Both the position numbers and the translations under genes were made by a program. The notes beneath the pieces were generated by a model. That model saw only the letters and a list, made by a program, of their open reading frames with translations, was not told the DNA's origin and did no database searches. A stretch of DNA of 64,000 nucleotides from Pycnopodia helianthoides (taxonomy: Eukaryota > Echinodermata > Asteroidea > Forcipulatida > Asteriidae), in NCBI GenBank assembly GCA_032158295.1, contig CM063249.1, positions 12,218,139 through 12,282,138 of the forward strand. Direction: 5' to 3'. Positions 61,601-64,000 of the stretch are shown here, piece after piece; position 1 is the first letter of the stretch; each line of letters starts with the position of its first letter.

Positions 61601-64000
61601 AAGGGACCATACTGTCTTTTCCCTCCCAGCCTCACTTTGGTTACATTGGGTGGAATAGAAGAAAAGCAAGATGGCTGTACACTGTGATAGAGATCTGTTT
61701 CAACAATCCGTCAGCTTTTTCAGGCCATATTTCATGTGAGATAGGGATGCTTTTCAGCATTGAACTAGCCAGCCGGACCACTTGGAGATAATTTGGACTG
61801 GTCCTGGGGTGTTGTTATAAGTAGCACCTACCTACATGTAGCCAGTGGACCACTGTTAAGGGAGCACGCTGTTTCCTGCTACAAGCATAGGGTACAGGGA
61901 CCTAGACACCCATGGCCATTCGTGCTAGAGGTCTACCATTCCTTTAAAGGATATTTTGAGCCACCAGTTTACACGTGGGATACAAATCTTCAGTGTGATA
62001 TTCGGCCATAGTAACCCAATCTTATCAATGAAAGATAGAAATAAGAAGAAAAGAGGAAACATCCCCGAAGCAGCTTCATTACTTCTTATGGGTTTGATCC
62101 ACGCCAGTAATCATTCCACCACAGGACTGGTGGGTGTTTTTTCCATGTAACCCAATCCGGCTCTCCCTTGATCATTAACGGGCGTCGTGGGGAACCCACC
62201 CCCTCCGGGAACAAAATATTGAAATCTGTTTTTGTTTCGCCGTCTGATACAATTTGCAGAAGTGTCTCAAACGAGACTAAGGTTCTTGCCTTGATCAATT
62301 ATGAAGGGCAATTAGCGAAGTTTCATTGTGTCATGAGGTGGACGCAATTGTTTTGATAAGAGTCGCAGACGAATGATTATTCCATTAATAAGCTGTTGTA
62401 TTCAAGAATGCAAACTGTGTTGATTCACCATGAAGAATGCACTAATGAGTTTCCAGTGTAGCGTTAAGTAGCCAAGAAGGTTCAGTCATCCATGCTTTTT
62501 TTATCAAAGTGACAGTATTAAGAATTCATCTTTCCATATTATTTGTTTTGAATTCTCCCTTTCATTTTACCATTATGTGGCATATCTTTTTTATATCGGT
62601 CATTGAAGGGACACGTTGCCTTGGGAATTGCGCGATTTGGGCTATAAAAAGCATTATGAATTGATTACGGTTGGAAAGATGTTTCAAAATTAGAATACAA
62701 TGATTCACACAAATATGCCTCAAAATTGTGTGGTTTTCGTTTTACTTTTGAACTAACACAGCCCGCCATTTTGTGGAGTCAAAATTTGGTTCTATAAAAT
62801 GGCGGATCGTGTTAGTTCAGGAAGTAAAAGGAAAACCACACAATTTTGAGGCATATTTGTGTGATCATTGTGTTCTATTTTGAAACATCTTTCCAACCAT
62901 ATTCATTTCATAACAAACGCTTTTAATAGCCAAAAGCGCCCAATCCAAGGCAACGTGTCCCTTTTAAAAAAGTTACTGTAGTCTGTTTAATAATTTCGCA
63001 AAATATTCCTTTTTAAGTCTGCCTACATTATGTCAAACTTTGCCAGGACAAATCCCTTTTTTTTTCTTTGGGCTGAGTGTGCTGTATTTGGTCATGACTG
63101 CCGTTGACTTAAACAAAAAACCTTTTTGAGTCTTAACTATGCAGATAACTGGGAAAAAAAGAAACAGTTTTGAATAGAGACGCGCATTATGCGAAGAAAG
63201 CCATCAGTTTATTCTCAAACACTATGCATAAGTAATGCCTGCTTAACACACAAGGAGTAGGCGGTGTCAACCCCACACCTCATTAACCTGCGAACTGTGC
63301 AGGGATGCAGACAACTTCCAACTACCACTGCGCCATTACTACACACAAGACCATCAGGCCTTGCGCTTAAGCTTTTTGTAAAGTAGCCCGCCGGGCCAGT
63401 AAACTGTGCATTTTACTTGCCCCCAGGAAGTTTTAGTAGCCCAGATTTTAAACAGGAATTGCCATAAATGTAATGTTCTGATGTGTTAATGTTAGCGATC
63501 ACAACCAGTTTAATGATCAAATGAAGCTATATTCACACACTCAATAACCATTAACACAATTTATACATTAATTATTCACATCTGAAAAGGAAGAAGTGAG
63601 CTTTTTAAACAAGTAGGTCGCACAGTTTTTAGTAGCCCACAGGGCAAGTTGAGAAGTGGTGTTTACTAGCCCATAGCATTTTTTACTAGACAATGTACGC
63701 CGGGCTAGTGTTAAGGGCGAGCCCTGAATATCACCTTGTGATTAATGGTCAACTTAGGAGAGTTATTCAACCACATTTTTTTGTTTATTACATCAGCTTT
63801 CTGCTTGAACAACCTCCTGCAACCGCGTGCCATGAAATATTCATACGCGACCTTCCTAATCTAAGAAATCAAGCGTTTCACAGAGTTTGTACAGATCTGA
63901 ATATCTTAATATGCGCATAATTTTCGTGAATCAGTGATTACAAAAGACTGCTGATGTAACCATGCACAAGATTGCACACTGCTACATCTTCTTGTATCTT
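16488..64000 (+). CDS. TRAF4: TRAF4, 5' part only (RING finger and start of first TRAF zinc finger); gene continues past the right edge
   Basis: RING-type adaptor and presumed E3 ubiquitin ligase of the TNF-receptor-associated factor family, acting at the cytoplasmic face and cell junctions. Coding exons here: 16488-16630, 52623-52674, 58945-59049, giving residues 1-100. The start MPG, the RING 'CPLC..P..PVQ..TCGH..CDTCLQE', and the run CPEDRLPLDYAKIYPD match vertebrate TRAF4 more closely than other TRAFs. RING ligands seen: Cys18, Cys21, Cys34, His36, Cys39, Cys42, Cys54 and Asp57, the C3HC3D pattern of the TRAF4 type. Cys83 and Cys90 (CX6C) open the first TRAF zinc finger. The remaining zinc fingers and the TRAF (MATH) domain are not found up to 64000. 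Intron 1 is about 36 kb and intron 2 about 6.3 kb. Confidence 0.92.
16894..16909 (-). repeat. Histone-3'-stem-loop-like hairpin, - strand
   Basis: The - strand reads CCAAT-GGCTCTTTTCAGGGCC-AACA: 6-bp stem (one G-U), TTTC loop and CCAA-type 5' flank, very close to the histone mRNA 3' stem-loop consensus. No histone coding sequence is adjacent. The + strand context GGGGTGGAGTGTTGGCC resembles the hairpin at 60888-61053. Confidence 0.45.
18501..18897. mobile_element. TTAA-ended MITE, family A copy 2
   Basis: Full-length relative of 13573-13966 with the same ends (left end TTAAAGAAACATT, one base different) and about 397 bases. Confidence 0.85.
19290..19454. mobile_element. Short hAT-like MITE with CAGGCCTG ends
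   Basis: 165 bases bounded by CAGGCCTG at each end, with inner self-pairing (AAAGGCAATTGCCTT and related). CAG..CTG termini are usual for hAT elements. No target duplication is evident. The overlapping open frames at 19128-19395 are not genes. Confidence 0.5.
19719..19841. repeat. Foldback repeat
   Basis: TTTTGAGATATGGCGGAC (left) pairs with GTCCGCCATATTTCAAAA (right); inner GGTTTGGGT pairs with ACCCAAACC. Probably the relic of a small inverted-repeat transposon. Confidence 0.6.
21145..21317. mobile_element. Hairpin retro-like element flanked by a 13-base direct repeat (copy 1)
   Basis: TATCTTTAATCCC occurs at 21132-21144 and again at 21318-21330, a probable target-site duplication. The element ends in a near-perfect inverted repeat (21198-21247 with 21267-21316) built on GTGGCCTGACGTTTCGACCC. 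It begins AGAATTAGCTGTTGCAAACTG. Relatives lie at about 24719-24890 and 39848-39985. No protein is encoded. Confidence 0.7.
24719..24890. mobile_element. Hairpin retro-like element, copy 2
   Basis: Same head (AGAATTAGCTGTTGCAAACTG) and the same inverted arms built on CCTGACGTTTCGACCCT and AGGGTCGAAACCTCAGGCC as 21145-21317, with more mismatches between arms. No clear direct repeat at the flanks. Confidence 0.65.
25861..25970. repeat. Tandem duplication, 57-base unit, two copies
   Basis: TTGGTGTATTGCACTT.GGCTGTGGCTG.. repeats from 25861 and 25918, ending GACTGCTTCAAATGC each time, with very few differences. Confidence 0.9.
28626..28905. mobile_element. GGGCCCAATTTC-type element, diverged copy
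   Basis: It has the same 'GCTGCTTAGCAGTAAGCAAAT..' and '..CACAAAATCGGCCGGTAAGCAGCTCT' arms as 8921-9279, in the opposite orientation, with degraded ends. Confidence 0.5.
29095..29200 (+). repeat. Possible tRNA-derived SINE fragment
   Basis: GGTTCGATTCC at 29117-29127 is a perfect pol III B box, in GTGGGTTCGATTCCCGCCCG, as in a tRNA T arm. No A box is seen at the right distance, so it is a fragment at best. Confidence 0.4.
30362..30499. repeat. Foldback repeat built of nested palindromes
   Basis: AGGGGTCGATTTCACAAA at the left pairs with TTTGTGAAATAGACCCCT at the right. The interior is two inverted copies of AGGACTAGTCCTAGGCAATGC-type sequence, each containing its own palindrome AGGACTAGTCCT. 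Almost the whole 138 bases can fold on itself; likely a MITE. Confidence 0.8.
31371..31550. mobile_element. GGGCCCA-type element, fragment
   Basis: Left end GGGCCCAGTTTTATGGCTCTG and inner 'CTAACCTGTCAAATGCGCTTACGCT' resemble the ends and interior of 8921-9279 ('CTAACCTGTGAAATACGCTTATGCT'). The right end is lost. Confidence 0.35.
32295..32385 (+). mobile_element. LINE 3' end (CR1/L2-like tail)
   Basis: CTTGAGCACCTTTGATGGATGTGCACTTTATAAG.. followed by ATTATTAATAGTATTATT matches the tail at 58675-58771 in sequence and layout (GAGCAC..GGAT..GTGC..TATAAGT..ATTATT). Only the 3' untranslated end is present. Confidence 0.5.
32952..33136. mobile_element. GGGCCC-type element, short copy
   Basis: Left GGCCCCAGTTTCTTAGAGCTGC and right CTATGAAATTGGGCCCC form a terminal inverted repeat, related to 8921-9279. 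The interior 'GAGCAGGATATCAGTCACAG' recurs at about 37525. Confidence 0.6.
33228..33571. mobile_element. TTAA-ended MITE, family C
   Basis: It starts TTAAAGGTATTGTACACTTT and ends ATAGTGTACAGGGCCTTTAA, a mismatched inverted repeat bounded by TTAA. The interior block CCTGTGAAAGTTTGAGCTCA (from about 33310) is shared with families A and B. It contains the 18-base palindrome ATTATCGCGCGCGATAAT (33396-33413). Confidence 0.75.
35312..35431 (+). repeat. Dispersed repeat pair, copy 1
   Basis: 'GAGCCTAAATCCTGGAA..', then GGTCAGTCGTGGCGACTGACC (palindromic), then CATGGAACTGGTGAGG. The same order with substitutions is found at 37299-37432. Nature unknown. Confidence 0.5.
36030..36230 (+). mobile_element. 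LINE reverse-transcriptase C-terminus and 3' end, relic
   Basis: The + strand reads LTLWNKLRRNIKDLHAFSKT.. then a stop near 36132, followed by an untranslated stretch ending GATTATTGTTATTATTG. 'LWN.LP..IR....F...LK..L' is the usual end of CR1/L2-type LINE ORF2 proteins. The upstream part is missing. Confidence 0.55.
37299..37432 (+). repeat. Dispersed repeat pair, copy 2
   Basis: Partner of 35312-35431, with an extra GGTCAG-rich insert (GGTCAGGC..GGTCAGTCCTATGGTCAGTC) before GGTGACTGACCCATTAATGG and GTGGAACTGGTGAGG. Confidence 0.5.
37505..37625. mobile_element. GGGCCC-type element, interior fragment
   Basis: 'GAGTAGGATACCAGTCACAGACGGTAC' and 'GCATAATTTTGTTGTGCTTAGC' match the interior of 32952-33136; the ends are lost. 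Confidence 0.4.
39183..39203. repeat. GGGTCA hexamer repeat, three units
   Basis: AGGGTCAGGGTCAGGGTCAG, a short G-rich tandem. Too short to be more than a microsatellite. Confidence 0.8.
39848..39985. mobile_element. Hairpin retro-like element, decayed copy 3
   Basis: GATAGAATTAGC..GCAAACTGC, TATAAATGCA and GTTAATGGCCTCATGTTTC then GGCAGAGTCTTTCTTT follow the same order as 21145-21317, but the second arm is degraded. Confidence 0.5.
44050..44072. repeat. (GA)n microsatellite
   Basis: About 22 bases of uninterrupted GA within TRAF4 intron 1. Confidence 0.95.
48479..48553. repeat. Relic of the stem-loop / ACATGGTGTTACC repeat family
   Basis: GATTCTTTTTTCTGAATC (48480-48497) is followed by CATAAGAGATTGAGC and GTACATGGTGTTACCACAAA. 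The same three blocks occur in the same order at 60980-61045. It is more decayed here. Confidence 0.45.
48880..49173 (+). mobile_element. LINE reverse-transcriptase C-terminus and 3' end, frameshifted relic
   Basis: The + strand reads NLLAVPPSRLKAYGDRSFSV in one frame, then after a one-base slip in a C-run LWNGLPLTLRSQPDISSF.. to a stop at 49082-49084. This is the conserved end of CR1/L2-type LINE ORF2 proteins. The 3' untranslated region ends CGCTTTATAAG and (ATT)n at about 49155-49172. Confidence 0.7.
52159..52305. repeat. Tandem duplication, 72-base unit, two copies
   Basis: GGCTTGG.TTGAATGATGTAG starts at 52159 and 52231; each unit ends TTTAAGTCACTT. The second copy has an extra GAGT. 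It lies about 320 bases before TRAF4 exon 2. Confidence 0.9.
52623..52674 (+). CDS. TRAF4: TRAF4 exon 2: end of RING finger (52 bases)
   Basis: The first base completes Ser48, then AGIFECPEDRLPLDYAK (49-65). It supplies the last two RING ligands, Cys54 and Asp57. The acceptor is CCCCCTGCAG and the donor GTGAGT. Too short to show as an open frame; recognised by its protein motif and matching phases (2 in, 0 out). Confidence 0.93.
54538..54937. mobile_element. TTAA-ended MITE, family A copy 3
   Basis: Full-length relative of 13573-13966; same inverted ends, about 400 bases, with a small duplication (GAAATTGAAATC) near 54706. Confidence 0.85.
56265..56658. mobile_element. Inverted-repeat element with CAGGGCTCGAATTTG ends (hAT-like)
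   Basis: The left end CAGGGCTCGAATTTG is exactly complementary to the right end CAAATTCGAGCCCTG. The interior starts 'GACACTGGACCACAGGCCCGAGG' and contains related phrases 'GGTCTTGTG' near each end. CAGGG..CCCTG ends are usual for hAT MITEs. CATTT adjoins both ends. Confidence 0.7.
56681..56719. repeat. Short tandem duplication
   Basis: GATGATGGCTAATGTAAGG and GATGATGGCCAATGTAAGG side by side. Confidence 0.85.
58675..58771 (+). mobile_element. LINE 3' end (CR1/L2-like tail)
   Basis: TTAGCGCCATGAGCACTTTT, ATGGATTTGTGCGCTATATAAG then ATTATT-type tail. It shares layout with 32295-32385 and the tail of 48880-49173. It lies about 170 bases before TRAF4 exon 3. Confidence 0.55.
58945..59049 (+). 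CDS. TRAF4: TRAF4 exon 3: linker and start of first TRAF zinc finger
   Basis: Residues 66-100: IYPDDKMSEEIMSLAVRC.. then FYKDGCKWMDKLKILQ. Cys83 and Cys90 begin a TRAF-type zinc finger; its His and last Cys should be in the next exon. The acceptor is ATCTACAG and the donor GTAATT; phase 0 on both sides. Confidence 0.92.
59274..59402. repeat. Foldback repeat
   Basis: AAGCCCGGATCATACTTCA (left) pairs with TGAAGTATGAACCGGGCTT (right), with GGGGTC near both outer edges. About 129 bases; probable small MITE. Confidence 0.65.
60165..60275 (+). repeat. tRNA-derived SINE, fragment (copy 1)
   Basis: GGTAGAGCACTTACATGTTAATCCGGAGGTC then a near B box (GGTTCCCATCC, 60208-60218) and CCGCTCTAGTCAATTT. 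The tail 'CAGTCAGTGTACCTTGTGG..TTACTTGAT' is shared with the copy at 60437-60592. Confidence 0.65.
60437..60592 (+). repeat. tRNA-derived SINE (copy 2)
   Basis: A-box-like TAGATCAGTTGG (60450-60461) and B-box-like GGTGCAAGTCC (60493-60503), about 32 bases apart as in a tRNA, with GGTAGAGCGCTGGCACGTTA between. The tail TCAATTTTTCTTTGTTCAAC and 'CAGTCAGTTATGCCTTGTGG..ATACTTGAT' follow. The B box has lost its second T, so pol III activity is doubtful. Confidence 0.7.
60888..61053. mobile_element. Perfect 79-bp inverted repeat with two histone-type stem-loops
   Basis: Arms 60888-60966 and 60975-61053 are exact reverse complements around an 8-base centre. Each arm holds GGTTCTTTTCAGAACC flanked by CCAAC and ACCCC (60980-60995 on +, 60946-60961 on -), matching the histone mRNA 3' stem-loop. 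The outer part carries ACATGGTTGTCACCGCAAAC, shared with 14520-15051 and 48479-48553. Confidence 0.8.
62606..62963. mobile_element. Long foldback MITE, GGGACACGTTGCCTTGG ends
   Basis: AAGGGACACGTTGCCTTGG at the left and CCAAGGCAACGTGTCCCTT at the right. Most of the 358 bases pair across the centre, for example CAAATATGCCTCAAAATTGT with ACAATTTTGAGGCATATTTG. The centre contains AAAATGGCGGA/GCCATTTTGTGG arms. No coding capacity. Confidence 0.85.
63355..63726. mobile_element. Inverted-repeat element with CAGGCCTTGCGCTTAA ends (hAT-like)
   Basis: Left CAGGCCTTGCGCTTAAG pairs with right TTAAGGGCGAGCCCTG with two or three mismatches. Inside each end is a 'GCCCGCCGGGC' / 'GCCGGGCTAG' block and repeated TAGCCCA. 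Style is close to 56265-56658. Confidence 0.6.

Larger units (their letters stand above)
59050..64000 (+). other. TRAF4: TRAF4 intron 3 (runs off the window)
   Basis: It begins GTAATT. I looked for the next exon (completing the first TRAF zinc finger) and found none by 64000. It holds several inverted repeats, two SINE copies and a perfect 79-bp hairpin, and a 154-codon frame (61327-61791) without recognisable features. Confidence 0.7.

Noticed and set aside
61327..61791. 154-codon open frame on + in TRAF4 intron 3
   Set aside because: No domain, low-complexity Phe run from a T homopolymer, and no TRAF zinc-finger motif. Length alone is not enough in 64 kb of AT-rich DNA.

Overview
This is a 64 kb stretch of an invertebrate animal genome. 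The genes are split by spliceosomal introns with GT..AG ends, and the rest is AT-rich and full of small inverted-repeat transposons, SINEs and decayed LINE tails. Several repeat families (TTAA-ended MITEs, a 'GGGCCCAATTTCATAG' family, a 'GGGACACGTTGCCTTGG' foldback, a tRNA-derived SINE) look like ones I associate with echinoderms, most likely a sea star. That assignment rests on memory of repeat style, not on a search.

Two genes are supported, both on the + strand. (1) Positions 2885-10849 hold a complete nine-exon gene for a secreted matrix metalloproteinase. It has a signal peptide, a PRCGVED cysteine switch, a furin-type RERR activation site, a [11 protein letters not shown] zinc site with Met-turn, a hinge and a four-bladed hemopexin domain closed by two cysteines. 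A poly(A) signal follows at 11010. Every splice junction agrees in phase except that exon 5 is one base short, which breaks the frame just before the zinc site. This is either an assembly/sequencing error or a disabling mutation. (2) From 16488 to beyond the right edge lies the 5' part of a TRAF4 gene: three coding exons (residues 1-100: RING finger and the start of the first TRAF zinc finger), separated by introns of about 36 kb and 6.3 kb. The remaining exons are not in the window.

Layout: 1-2884, upstream region with a large (TTTG)n satellite, CTCF-like motifs and CRE/CCAAT motifs; 2885-10849, MMP gene; 11016-16487, intergenic, with a cluster of three adjacent transposable elements at 13573-15051; 16488-64000, TRAF4, almost all intron. 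Within the TRAF4 introns I see two further TTAA-MITE copies and a related family, hAT-like MITEs, perfect hairpins, four CR1/L2-like LINE 3' ends, two SINE copies, and several stretches whose composition (dense homeodomain/Sox/Otx-type core motifs) makes them enhancer candidates.

The two genes have no evident joint pathway: one product remodels extracellular matrix, the other is an intracellular RING adaptor. I did not find a new multi-gene system. The most interesting signals are the exon 5 frame break, a repeat family carrying a histone-mRNA-type 3' stem-loop (including a perfect 79-bp inverted repeat), and an internal block shared by three TTAA-MITE families whose ends differ.
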